This document shows positions 10,923-21,423 of a stretch of DNA of 64,000 nucleotides, one piece after another. Within the stretch, counting starts at the first letter, position 1; the number at the start of each line of letters is the position of its first letter. This DNA comes from Petunia secreta (Eukaryota; Streptophyta; Magnoliopsida; Solanales; Solanaceae): assembly GCA_029990175.1 (NCBI GenBank), contig JARKIP010000065.1, positions 22,670,501-22,734,500 on the forward strand, read 5' to 3'. Under the pieces are notes generated by a model. It was not told the origin of the DNA and did not search any database. It saw only the letters and a program-made list of their open reading frames with translations. The position numbers and the translations under genes were made by a program.

Positions 10923-11747
10923 GGTTGTCTATGATGATTCCTCAAGTGAACCTAGTCTTGATACCTTGTTTATGCTTGATCATGATAGTGAGATGCATGT
11001 TTTTACCAATCCTTTATTTGAAGGCATTCACATTCTCAACCCATTGCTTGAGAATGTGGGTGAGGTAGATGGTTCTTTGAGTGAACCTCCTATTGCTTGT
11101 TGGGGTTATGATGAAGAAGAATCCATCATCAATACCATCCTATAGAGCTTGACTTTTGAGAAGGGTTGCTTAGGTGATAAAATTGGAGGTGAAGAGGAGT
11201 CCCTTGGTGTGAGTAAGTATGCTCTAAAGAAGGGGAGTGGAGTGCTTGATCCTACTTGTAGGATGGGCTATTTGATTCACTCCACTCCTTATGTTGATCA
11301 CACCTCGAGGATAGATTGGTGTGTTGATCTTCAGCTTAAGGTTCAATGGGATTTTGGTAGCTTGATCTTGCATTTCACATCTTCCCATGACCTATTTGCT
11401 CATTATCTTGCTTAGTGCATGATGATCTTTAACCAAGTGCTTATGGTTCTCTTTGGAGACTTGATATTCATGATTGTTATTGATGCTTGGTTATATCACA
11501 AGAGTGTGTTTTCCACACTTCTTGCACTAACCTACTTCCAAAGTAGGACGTTTGCTTGTTTTTGCTTGTCGTTGCTTATAGGTTCTAAGCTCCATGCTAA
11601 GGCGAGGAAGCTCTTGGAAGAAGCCTATGCCAGGGTGACGATCAAGAGGAACAAAGGAGGAGATTCTTTGCCACCCCGAGGAGTTACTAGAGCCATGAGA
11701 GACCAAGCCTTGATTTCGAGGATGAAATCTTCTCAAGAAGGGGAGGA
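10923..11747 (+). pseudogene. region X, second part, with integrase C-terminal remnant (E2)
   Basis: It continues the X frame from 4500 after NA1-a. In-frame TAGs occur at 11143-11145 (TGG in other copies) and 11413-11415. X ends with IDAWLYHKSVFST. At 11586-11661 the frame then reads KLHAKARKLLEEAYARVTIK, followed at about 11667 by LPPRG and the ISRMKSSQEGEDD tail. This is the integrase C-terminal helix and tail of the autonomous elements (compare LHAKAKKNLEEAYEK and KLAPRG in J). X therefore appears to have replaced RT, RNase H and most of integrase, leaving this scrap. Confidence 0.82.
11735..11747 (+). promoter_or_regulatory. polypurine tract of E2
   Basis: AAGAAGGGGAGGA abuts the LTR start TGATGCGGGGC. 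Confidence 0.85.
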
Positions 11748-11933
11748 TGATGCGGGGCAAGTCGAGCAACCATCTTAAAACACCATCCAAGGCCAAGGAA
11801 GAGCTTATGCATTGGAACGCCATGGAAAGAGGAGCGTTAAAGACATATTTCGAGGCGTTTCAAGTGCTCAGGGAAGCAGGCGGACCGCCCACTAGACTAG
11901 GCGGACCGCCCACTTTGTGTCTAGCCTCAGGAC
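11748..11933 (+). mobile_element. 3' LTR of E2 (LTR-D type), first part
   Basis: It begins TGATGCGGGGCAAGTCGAGC, with GGCGGACCGCC units at about 11879-11912. D is inserted after AGGAC (11929-11933). The LTR continues at 24825. Confidence 0.88.
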
Positions 11934-12677
11934 TGATGCGGGGCAATTCGAACAACCATCCAAAAGCACCATCCAAGGCCAAGGAAGAGCTTATGCATTG
12001 GAACGCCATGAAACGAGGAGCATTCGGGATCAATTTCAGAGCGTTTCAAGGCTGCCCAAGAAGGGGCGGACCGCCTCAAAGAGGCGGACAGCCCACTTGA
12101 TGCTCACTCTCTGGATTTCAGTCCGCCTACTACAAAGGCGGAGGGCCTACTTGGGGCGCCTACTGGAGGCCAGGCGGGGTGCCTACTACACTAGGCGGGG
12201 CGCCTAGTTGCTGAACAAGTTTCGGGATTGCTAGTTTTTATCCTATGTAATTCCTATTAGGCCCCTATGTGACTTATGACTTTAGAACTTACTTAAGGGT
12301 ACTTTAGGCTTTTCATTCATGTCTAAGAAAGGCCTATAAATACTCCATAGCTTAGCATTTTTACTTAGTTAGCCATTATTATGAATGATTGAATGAACAA
12401 TGTTCAAGAGTGGATTCTCTTTGAATGAAAACCCTTTGAGACGGTTTGAGTTTACTAGTGGATTCTAGTTGACCCCCAAACCCCCCCCCCCCCCCGATCA
12501 TTCTACTTGCGAGTTCGTTGTTAACTCGAGGGTAGTTGCATAACATTGGCTCTTTTTGACACCGATACGAGGGTATCACGGAATAAGTTTTCCGTGGTTA
12601 CCTTGTAGGGAGTTCGAGACGCGTCTCGTTCCCCTTTATCTTTACTTTTATCGTCCTTTTGGTTTTGATCCTTATCA
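11934..12677 (+). mobile_element. 5' LTR of D
   Basis: 744 bp, TGATGCGGGGCAATTCG...CCTTATCA. GGCGGACCGCC and GGCGGGGCGCC palindromes are at about 12063-12210. TATAAATA is at 12335-12342. A run of 15 C at 12481-12495 is 7 C in the 3' LTR and longer again in the E2 copy near 25157. Confidence 0.92.
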
Positions 12678-13784
12678 TCTTGGTATCAGAGCAAGGCTCA
12701 AGTTTTATTTTTACAAACCCCCGACCCTTGATTCTTCGTGCCTAGGTCGATTCTATCTTTAGTTTTCTTGTTCTTGTTATTGGAAAGAAGAAAATCACAA
12801 AAAAATTGAAAAATTGAAAACACCAAAAATTTGGTCTATTTTGATTGTTTGATTGATTCGTGTTGTTATTGTTATTGGGGTTTGTTACTTATTGGAAACC
12901 CGTTATTTTGGTACCCAACACACATGATTTAGAGTTGTATCCCATGAATTGAAAATTTGAAACCCTTGAAAATTTGAAAAGCTTGAAACCCTAGCTATGA
13001 ACATGATGAACATGGTAGATTGTTGGATTTTGCTTGGGGTTTGATAAAAGTGATTGGGGTTTGATCTCTGTGATTGAAACAATGTTTGGGTACCTTCGTA
13101 TTGCTAAAACAACGTGTGATTTGTTGGATTTTTGGGTGCCAAAGGCAAGAAAAACAAGTTTGAACTGTGCTGGAAATTGCACTAGGCGGGGCGCCTAGTA
13201 GAAGAGGCGGACCGCCTGATTTTTGTTCACTCTCTGGAAATTGACTAGGCGCTGCGCGTGGGAGAAAAGGCTGACCGCCTACTTTGAGTAGGCTGACCGC
13301 CTACTCTCCTATGCAGAGAACCGGGCGGACCACCTACTAGAAACAGGTGGGGCGCCTACTTCCTGAAGGTTGGGAATTGGGTAGTTTCTTCTAGGTTCTC
13401 TTGTTTTGTCGTTTGCATTGCTTCTAATTAGTACTATTAGAGTATAATCCTACTTGATTAGTACTAATTACTTCGAGCTATTAGGATCATCGCGCCTTAG
13501 AAAGGAGACTAGAATTCAAAGAAGACCCGTAGTACCTTTTTGATTTAAGTCCTCACTTAAAGTACTTATCGTTCCAATCGAGTTCCATTAACTCCACTCA
13601 CCCCGGAGAGCATTGGGCTTGAAAAGTTGAGTGATTGAGTTGTGGTTCATTGGTCAACTATTTGAAGCTTTTAGACTCAAACTTGAGTGAAATATCCACC
13701 ACCACTAAACGAGTGACCCGAATGTTATACACGTGAGGGTGTGTGTGAGGTGTTTTACTAACGTTTGTTGATTTTGTAGGTACA
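12678..13784 (+). other. 5' leader of D
   Basis: Untranslated leader. Palindrome array at about 13183-13365 (GGCGGGGCGCC, GGCGGACCGCC), the same type as its LTR. Conserved core with AGAATTCAAAGAAGA at about 13425-13615. It ends TTTTGTAGGTACAATGG, which resembles a 3' splice site directly before the gag ATG. Confidence 0.8.
12681..12692 (+). promoter_or_regulatory. primer-binding site (D)
   Basis: TGGTATCAGAGC, exact tRNA-Met match, three bases after the LTR. Confidence 0.92.
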
Positions 13785-15163
13785 ATGGCAACCGATGGAG
13801 ATGATCCTATGAAAACTTTCATTGCTACCGTTATAGCCAAGTTGGAGGACATAACTTTGAGACTTGAGTCCGTCGAGAGGAATCAAGTTGAGATCGGTGA
13901 GAGGAGGACCCCGAGTGTCCAAATTGAATCCGGAGAAGGCACAAGTCATAGTACTCCTATGACTCCCGGACACTTTGTTGAGCTATACAAGAGGTATGAA
14001 CAAAGCAAAGTTTAAGCTCTACAAGAGCGTGGGTTGGGCAATCCCCGACAAGAGGGCAATCCCCTCAACTTGGGCAATCCCTAAGGAAATGCACCACTTT
14101 GAAGACCCGTGCGGAATGTCCCACTTCTTGAACAAATTGATGAAGTTCAAGAATAGGAGGAGGCCGGGTATGGTGATGAAGCCTATGGGTATGATGTTCC
14201 TTATCAACCAAGGAGGCAAATGCATTGGGGTCGAAATGTGGATAGGGGTAGAGGCCGAGGTCGAGGGCCACCCAGGGGCTATGCTAGAAGGAATGCGAGG
14301 AGGGAGTATATTGCACATGATGACCACAATAAAGGCCAACCGGAGCCTAACTATGGGGTACGTGACAACAGCAACAACCTCAATAGTGTCAAGCTCAATA
14401 TTCCGCACTTCAAGGGAACTTATGATCCGGAGGCATACATGGAATGGGTACTACATATGGAGAGGGTGTTTGACACCAATGAGATGACCGAGGAGAGAAA
14501 AGGTACCTACGCTATTTCTACCTTTGAGGCCTATGCTTCTACTTGGTGGGAATCCATGAAGAGGTCTAGGAGAAGGATGAATTTGCATTTGAATGTGACT
14601 TGGGATGAGTTGAAAGGGCTTATGAACACCAAGTACATAACTCCAAGGTATCCACAAGAGCAACTCAAGATACTCTATGATCTTAAACAAGGTGTCAAAA
14701 CGGTGCATGAGTACCATGATGAATTTGAAAAGACCCGGATGGCATTGGATATGGATACCGAAGGTGAAGAAGAAGCCATGATCCGTTTCAAGAATGGCTT
14801 GAGCTATGGTATAGCTTCTCAATTGAGGTTCCATCATTATCTCACACTTCAAGATATGTTTGAAGCCGCAATTGATGCCGAGACATGGCTCAAAGGAGAG
14901 AAGTTCAAAGGCAACACTCCTACTACCACAAGCGAGCCAAAAGAGTGGAAGACTCCAAGTGCAAACTTTCCAAGTGCAAGTGCCAACAAAGAAGTGAAGA
15001 AGCCTTATGAGAAGACTACACCACACTTGGAAGGTACTTCTAAAACTCGCTTGAGTAATCCCATTTCCACTTCTACTCAATGTTATAAGTGCAAAGGCTT
15101 TGGGCATATTGCTAAGATTGCTCCACAAAACGAACCATGGTTGTTGTTGGCAATTTAGTGTAT
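13785..15163 (+). pseudogene. gag of element D
   Basis: Starts MATDGDD at 13785. It has an N-terminal coiled-coil-like stretch (KLEDITLRLESVE), a disrupted linker (stops and shifts between 14013 and 14220), an RGRGRGPP basic patch, then the retrotransposon gag core (YMEWVLHMERVFDTN, ASTWWESMKRSRRR, EEAMIRFKNGL) and a zinc knuckle near 15081-15125. The knuckle reads CYKCKGFGHIAKIAP, so the last Cys is lost. The frame shifts there into the protease frame. Gag would form the particle and package RNA. Confidence 0.88.
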
Positions 15164-15790
15164 GAACAAGAAAGTGAGTCCGAAAATGAGGAAGTAGAGG
15201 AGGATGAGGAAGTTGAATGTGAGGTTGCCGTAGAGGGTGATGAAGGTCCTCACATGTTCTTGGTGGTTAGGAGGAGCTTGAGTACCATTCTCATGGAAGA
15301 GAAGGTGGAAAATGATCAAAGAGAAAGCCTCTTTCATGCTAGATGTCGTGTGATGGGGCAATTGTGCTCAATGGTTGTTGATTCGGGGAGTTGTGCCAAC
15401 ATAGTAAGCCAATCCTTGATTTCCCAATTGAAGTTACCCACTCGTAAGCATCCAAGCCCTTATCGCTTACAATGGCTTAGCGAGTGTGGTGAGCTAAAAA
15501 TGGTGAAGCAAGTGTTGGTTGAGTTTAGCATTGGGAACTATAAAGATAAGGTCTCGTTTGATGTTGTCTCGATGCAAGCTTGCCATCTATTGTTTGGGAG
15601 ACCATGGCAATATGATAGATGTGTTGTGCATGATGGTAGGACCAACTCGTACACGGTTAAGCAAGATTGGAAGAAATATGTGGTTAGACCTTTGACTCCA
15701 AGGCAAGTAAGGGAAGACTACAAGCGGATGAAGGAGTTGAGGGAGGCGGCTAAAGCAAAGTCACCCATTGTACTTGACCCGAGGCAAACA
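15137..15790 (+). pseudogene. aspartic protease (retropepsin) of element D
   Basis: Open frame with an acidic leader, then the SLFHARCRVMGQLCSMV strand, active-site VDSGSCAN (about 15377-15400), HPSPYRLQWLSECGEL and LLFGRPWQYDR. The catalytic D-S-G is intact. It ends after AKSPIV, exactly where RT-linker sequence follows in J and G; here region X follows instead. Confidence 0.85.
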
Positions 15791-16293
15791 ATCTCATTGT
15801 TTTGCCTTTGCATGATGAAAATGAGAGTCACTCCACTCCAATTGAGAGAGAAAAGATAGAGAGAAGTGAGGGAGTGACCAGTGACAACCCAAGAGAGGAA
15901 AAAGGAGAGGAATTGAGGAGTGATGTGAGTGGATTGTCACCACAAACTACACTTGACCATGAGGTAAAATTGAGAGAAATGAGAGGTGAGGAAGGAAAAA
16001 TTAAGAGTGAGAGCACCCATTGTTCTAACCATTCTTTATCTTCTACCTTTTCTTGTGAAAGTTCTTGTGTAGGTACATTTGAAGACAAGCCATTGGAGCC
16101 TCAATGTGAGCTTCATGAAGGAGGAGTTGCATATGACACTTCAAACCTTGTGAGTGATCAAGTACTACCAATGTAAGTATTACTTCACCTTTTCATGAGC
16201 CTACTAGCTACTTGTCTTGTGATGACTCAACACTATTTGGTGTTTGTAAAGCATCTAGTGAGTATACCAAAGTGAAGAGTCTAGTTGTCAAGT
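15791..16293 (+). pseudogene. region X start, element D
   Basis: Homologous to E2 3722-4250 (LPLHDENESHST, EREKIERSEGVTSD, SDVSGLSPQTTLDHE, STHCSNHSLSS). It lies in a different frame from the protease, so a frameshift separates them. NA1-b cuts it after CAAGT (16289-16293). Confidence 0.8.
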
Positions 16294-17100
16294 TGATGCA
16301 GTATAAAATGGCCTAATCAACAACCATCAAGAACCAAGCTTGAGAGCACAATGAACACAAGGCAAGGGCTCCGGAAACGTCTTAAAGATCGTGCATTGGA
16401 GCGCCAAGGAAGGAGGAGCACGTGGGCAACAAAGGAGAGGCTCGGGGGACACATTTTGAGCCATTCGAAGGACCCCCAGGAAGGGGCGGACCGCCTACTC
16501 AAAGGGGTTGACCGCCTAGTTGAAGCTCACTCTTTGGATCTATGGCCGCCTCTATTTTGGGCGAACCACCTACTTCAAGAAGGTGGGGCGCCTACTCTTT
16601 GGTGTTGGGGCGCCTGTTTGCCTACAATGCAACTAGGCGGGGCGCCTAGTTCCGGGCCATTTGAAGACTTGCTTTTATGGTGTAATTCCTATTCTAGCCC
16701 TAAGTGCTTCTATTGCACTAACTTGTCTTTTGGGCTTTTAGTCATTTCACATTTATGTATGGGAAAACTATATAAGCTTCCCTTAGCCATTTCATTAGTT
16801 AGTTTTAGTCATTTTAGAAGATAGAATTGAGAGAGAACATTGAAAAGGCCGAGCCCTTCTTGTTGAAGCCCGAGGCTTCGTGTATGTCTCGACTTGGAAC
16901 CTATGGAGATCGACATCTAGTTAGATTCCATTGTAAGGTTCAAGTTTCTCTTCTCCCTCTTGAATTCAATTAACGTGAGTGAATTGAATTCGATTCTTTC
17001 TTCTACTTTCTTGCCTTCCTAGTCTCGATTTCTTGTTATCTTTAATCACTTCCGAATTGTTTATATCGTGTTTAGCTTCCGCGCATTTTAGATTGCATCA
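16294..17100 (+). mobile_element. 5' LTR of NA1-b
   Basis: 807 bp, TGATGCAGTATAAAATGG...GATTGCATCA. Its ends match the other NA1 LTRs, but U3 carries GGCG-N3-CGCC palindromes (about 16485-16650) instead of GCGATCGC. TATA-like TATATAAG is at 16769-16776. Confidence 0.9.
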
Positions 17101-18062
17101 GTTGGTATCAGAGCAAGGCTCGATTTATGTTCTTACAAATCCTCGTCCCTTGTTCCATATGTTAGTATTGTTGTTGTGTTGTTCTTGTTGTTCTTGAAAA
17201 AGAAGAAAACAAAAAAATTGAAAAACTTGAAAAATTCACAAAAATTATTGGAACTTGTTGGATTGGAACACCCATACATTTAAAATCATTGGGGTTTGTT
17301 CTATATCGTATTCCCGTTCTTGTGGTACAAAAATTACAAGATTTGGTGGTGTATTTCAAAACTTGAAAAAATCAAATTCCCAAATTTTCAAAGAACCCTA
17401 GAATTTTGCTCAAGAATCAAAATCGATTGATTGTTGTTTGTTTGGGGTTAAAACCTATTGGAAAATGTTTAGAAACATCATACACATCTTTGGGTATCAT
17501 TAGGATCGAAAACAAGTCGAAAACGTTGGATTTGAGTGCTAAACGAGCCAAAAACCCGTTTTCGGACTGTGCTGAAAGCACCAGTAGGCGGACCGCCCAC
17601 TCCTATCGGCGGACCGCCCATTTTTCTTCAGCTCTCTGGATTTTGGAGTAGGCGGACCGCCCACCTTGCAGAGGCGGGGCGCCCACTCCTGGGGTGACTC
17701 CATTTTGCTTCGTTTCGTGTGTTTTTGTGTTCTGTTTGCTTCCGTACCTCTTGGTTAGTGTTTCTAGGGTAATTGGCCTACTCAATTGACACGAACTCTT
17801 TAGCGTATTAGGACATTCGTGCGTAGAGGAGATTAGAAATCAAAGAAGAGTCGTAGAACTTTCTTTGGCCTCAAGTGCGCACTTTAAATAACCGTCCGTC
17901 CATAGAGTCTCATTAACTCCATTCCGAACTTTTATTTGGACATACTAGTTGTGATCACCTTGGTCCCCAAGTTGTAAAGTCCTCGCTCTTGAGTGTTCAT
18001 AAATTGAGTGATACACGTGAGGGAGTGACTTTCGGGAGGTTTTGTGCTTTGGTGTTGCAACA
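17101..18062 (+). other. 5' leader of NA1-b
   Basis: GGCGGACCGCC array at about 17585-17690, matching its LTR type. Conserved core at about 17762-17935. CACGTG lies upstream of the ATG (about 18014). Confidence 0.8.
17103..17114 (+). promoter_or_regulatory. primer-binding site (NA1-b)
   Basis: TGGTATCAGAGC two bases after the LTR. Confidence 0.92.
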
Positions 18063-20663
18063 ATGTCGGATGTTGATTGTGGAGACTATGGCTCATGTGG
18101 GGATGATGCGAGTTGCTATGACTCGTATGGAGATGATGGAGACTATGGATCCTATGGTGAGGATGATGGCCATTACTATGATGATGGAAACCATGGCTCC
18201 TATGAGGATGAAGCGGCTCACTATGATGATCGTGAGATTGATGAAGACTATGAGGCTCATGAAGATGAATGTGGTGATCTTTATGCTTCTAGTCAAGAAA
18301 ATGAAGATGGTGACGCTTCAAGGTACATTGATCCTACTTACTCTTCTTGTGAAGAATTTGATATTTTTGATAGTGACATAGATAGAGTTGATGATGATGT
18401 TGAGCATATGGATTATTCTTATGCATCTTCTCTTAGTGTTGCTAACGGAATACAAGGGAGTAGTAGTGGACCTTCCATTAGTACGGGAGGCGGTGGTGGT
18501 TGTTCCATGGGAAAGAAGAAGCTTGCATCGTCTAGGTACGCTAAGCGCCCTAATGCTTTTAATTCCCATGTGGAGGTTGGTTTGAGAGATGGTGTTACTT
18601 TTGCTACAAAGGGGTTATATGCCGTGAGGGGCGTGGATGGTTGTAGTAGGGGTAGTGCTATGGGCTGTGGAACCGAGGCGAGAAGCACTTATGGGTTCCA
18701 TTGCGAGGTTCCTTCCTTGACTTCCAACAACATTGCTAATGTTGGGAGAGTGACGGGAAGTGGAGATTGTTCTAGTGGTGTTGCCACTAGTGGAGGGATA
18801 AGGAAGACCCAAGTTGTCGGAGTTGACACTTGTGGGCATTCAAGTTCTCACTTGGATGCCAATCTACAAAACTTGGGTAGACGTAGGTTCGTTGTTGGGG
18901 TAGATGGTAATTGAGGATACTTGCTCAAGATTGGTGATACCGATGCCAATTGTATTAGCACCTCTTTGTTTGATAGGCTTAGGATACCATGCCACAAGCT
19001 AGAGTATCCTTATGAGTATGATGGAGTGTGGGTTTCTAAGGAGGCTCGGGTACTCATATCTCATGGGAGTTATAAATGCTATGTGTGGTGTGACGTGTAT
19101 TCCATGCGTCATGTTGATGTGTGGTAAAGGATGCGTATCTTGTGGGCGTAGGGCAAAGAGTTTATGACTTTGTGCCTTACCGGGCGAAGAGCCAAGTGCC
19201 TACTAGTGTACCTTCTTTGGCTGAGCAAAGGAGCAAGGATTGAGAACTTCATTCCATGGGCAACAATATGCAAACAAGAAGTCCTACAAACACAAGCAAT
19301 GGTGGGACTAGTGCTACAAAAGAGTTGGCAAATGTCAACAAGGTGAGCCCGAAGCCACTTCTAAAGCCGAGTCGTTCACCAACAAAGAAGAAGGAGACAT
19401 CAAGTGATGAGTCTCCTAGTCCAAGATTCCGGGTTGACGTGAAGAGTCCACCTACTCCGGCTATGGGTATTCTTGGGCCTCGTCCCAATTCACCCGAATT
19501 TGAGAGACAAAAGATAGAGAGGAGTAAGGGAGTGACCGGTGACATTCCTCGAGTGGAAAAAGGAGAGGATGTGTTGAGTGATGTGAGTGGGATGTCACCA
19601 CCCGAATCTACACCCGACCTTGAAAAGAAAATGAGGGAAAAGAAAGAGGGAAAAAGAAAAATTGAGAGTGAGGACACCCCTTATTCTAACATTAACCCTT
19701 TATCTTTTTCTTCTACTTGTGTGAGTACTTGTGTAGGTATTCTTGGAGTCAAACCAATGAAGCCTCAACCATGTTCCGAGATGGGAAGACAAGGTGAAGG
19801 AGATGCCGAATGTGAGCTACAAGGTGGAGACAATCATGAAACTTCAAAGGTATGTGATAGTTCTTCCTCCCTTGAGCATGATACTTCCTAGTCTTATGAC
19901 ATTGATTGTGAAGATGTCATAGTTGACCTTGTTTGTGAACCTTGTTATGATACCCCACCTATATTTGATAAAGGAGAAGATGAATTGCATGATAATCTTA
20001 TTCTTCCCTTTGATTGCTTAATTGATAGTGGTGGTCTCTTGTGTCGTAGTGAGGGTGGATTTGATCATGAGGAGTCTCTAGAGTGTGAGATGGATCGATT
20101 CATTTTCGATGACTCAGTGAAGGACCTAGTCTTGATTCTATGCTTTTGTGTAACCATGAATTTGAGGTGCATGCCTTTACATTTCTATTGCTTGAAGGCA
20201 ATCAAGTTTGTGGTGGTGAATTGTATCGGACTAGGGTCGGTAGTAGAATCAAACATCCATGGTTTGTAAAGTTAGGCTCTAGGGATGATCCATTGTTTGG
20301 GACTCCAAGTGAGGAGAGTAGTCTTGATATTGGTCGTGTTGACCTTTCTTCTAGTGGTCCTATCCTTCGTTGTGTGGACTATAATGACGAAGAACCTATT
20401 TTGGAGACTTTCCTTTGGAGTTTGACAAGTGAGGAGGATTGTCTTGGGGTTGATTTGGGAGGTGAGGAGGTACCTCTCGGTGTGTGTAAGAATGCTCTTA
20501 AGAAGGAGAGTGGAGTAGTTGATGTTAGTTGTGAATTGAACTATTTTTCTTACTCAATCCCATATGTAGAGCACACCTTGAGTGTTGGACATGCCAAAGC
20601 CAATGTGTCACATTGTGATAAAATTGATTTGAAGGCTTGGTGTGTTGCTTGTAAGCTTAAGGG
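18063..20663 (+). pseudogene. NA1 long reading frame, copy b
   Basis: ATG of MSDVDCG at 18063. It has the acidic DYG-rich N-terminus, GGGGGCSMGKK linker, retropepsin-like domain with DTD (about 18935) and region X. Lesions: TGA at 18912-18914; a deletion at about 19125 between two GTGTGG repeats that removes the WIGEPWLEGK part; TGA near 19242 that NA1-a shares; TAG at 19889-19891 followed by a larger deletion; and truncation at 20663 after KAWCV. It is closest to NA1-a in the coding region although its LTR and leader palindromes are of the other type. Confidence 0.8.
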
Positions 20664-20876
20664 TGATGCAATGGAAACCTGGCGGAAGCGACAAACGATA
20701 CGATAATGCGGAAGCTAAAACAAGATAGGCGATATCGATAACGATATCGAGATAAAAAGCAAGACGAGGCTTGAAACGTTTACCTAAGTAGCACCGAGGA
20801 ACTTGTCTCGATACACCCCGGGTGATGTCAAGGATCACCTATATTATGCAACTACCCTCAAGAGACTGATAAGGGC
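20664..20876 (-). mobile_element. LTR-F fragment (3' end)
   Basis: Minus-strand match to the last ~210 bp of the J 5' LTR (39172 backwards; shared GATATCGTTATCGATATC region). It ends abruptly at the D 3' LTR. It is the remnant of an element lost by deletion. Confidence 0.8.
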
Positions 20877-21368
20877 AAGTCGAACAACCATCCAAAAGCA
20901 CCATCCAAGGCCAAGGAAGAGTTTATGGATTGGAACGCCATGAAACGAGGAGCATTCGGGATCAATTTCGGAGCGTTTCAAGGCTGCCCAAGAAGGGGCG
21001 GACCGCCTATTCAAAGGGGCGAACCGCCCACTTGATGCTCACTCTCTGGATTTCAGTCAGCCTACTGCAAAAGTGGAGGGCCTACTTGGGGCGTCTACTG
21101 GAGGCCAGGCGGGGCGCCTACTACACTAGGCGGGGCGCCTAGTTGCTTAACAAGTTGCGGGATTGCTAGTTTTTATCCTATGTAATTCCTATTAGGCCCC
21201 TATGTAGCTTATGACTTTAGAACTTACTTAAGGGTACTTTAGGCTTTTCATTCATGTCTAAGAAAGGCTTATAAATACTCCATAGCTTAGCATTTTTACT
21301 TAGTTAGCCATTATGATGAATGATTGAATGAACAATGTTCAAAAGTGGATTCTCTTTGAATGAAAACC
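20877..21368 (+). mobile_element. 3' LTR of D, first part
   Basis: It starts TGATAAGGGCAAGTCG (5' LTR: TGATGCGGGGCAATTCG) and is otherwise close to 11934-12430. Palindromes are at about 20997-21140. Bm splits it after AAACC (21364-21368). The expected polypurine tract before it is gone. Confidence 0.85.
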
Positions 21369-21423
21369 TGATAAGGATCAATACGACAAACAAAGAACGA
21401 TAGGAGAGCGAGACACTTCTCGA
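21369..21423 (-). mobile_element. 3' LTR remnant of Bm
   Basis: It matches the LTR-B terminus at 23742-23796 and ends at the fusion to gag near 21424. Confidence 0.8.

Larger units (their letters stand above)
16294..20663 (+). mobile_element. NA1-b, 3' truncated non-autonomous element
   Basis: 5' LTR, PBS, leader and most of the NA1 frame. The 3' end and 3' LTR are lost at 20664, where a minus-strand LTR-F scrap begins. Only the left junction (in X of D) is intact. Confidence 0.88.

Noticed and set aside
14451..15128. Minus-strand 225-codon frame opposite gag of D
   Set aside because: It is the shadow of gag; protein features and conservation are on the plus strand.
18093..18296. Antisense frames (MTRSI...) opposite the DYG-rich domain, seen in all NA1 copies
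   Set aside because: They are mirror products of GAT-rich codons on the coding strand and have no start context or other support.
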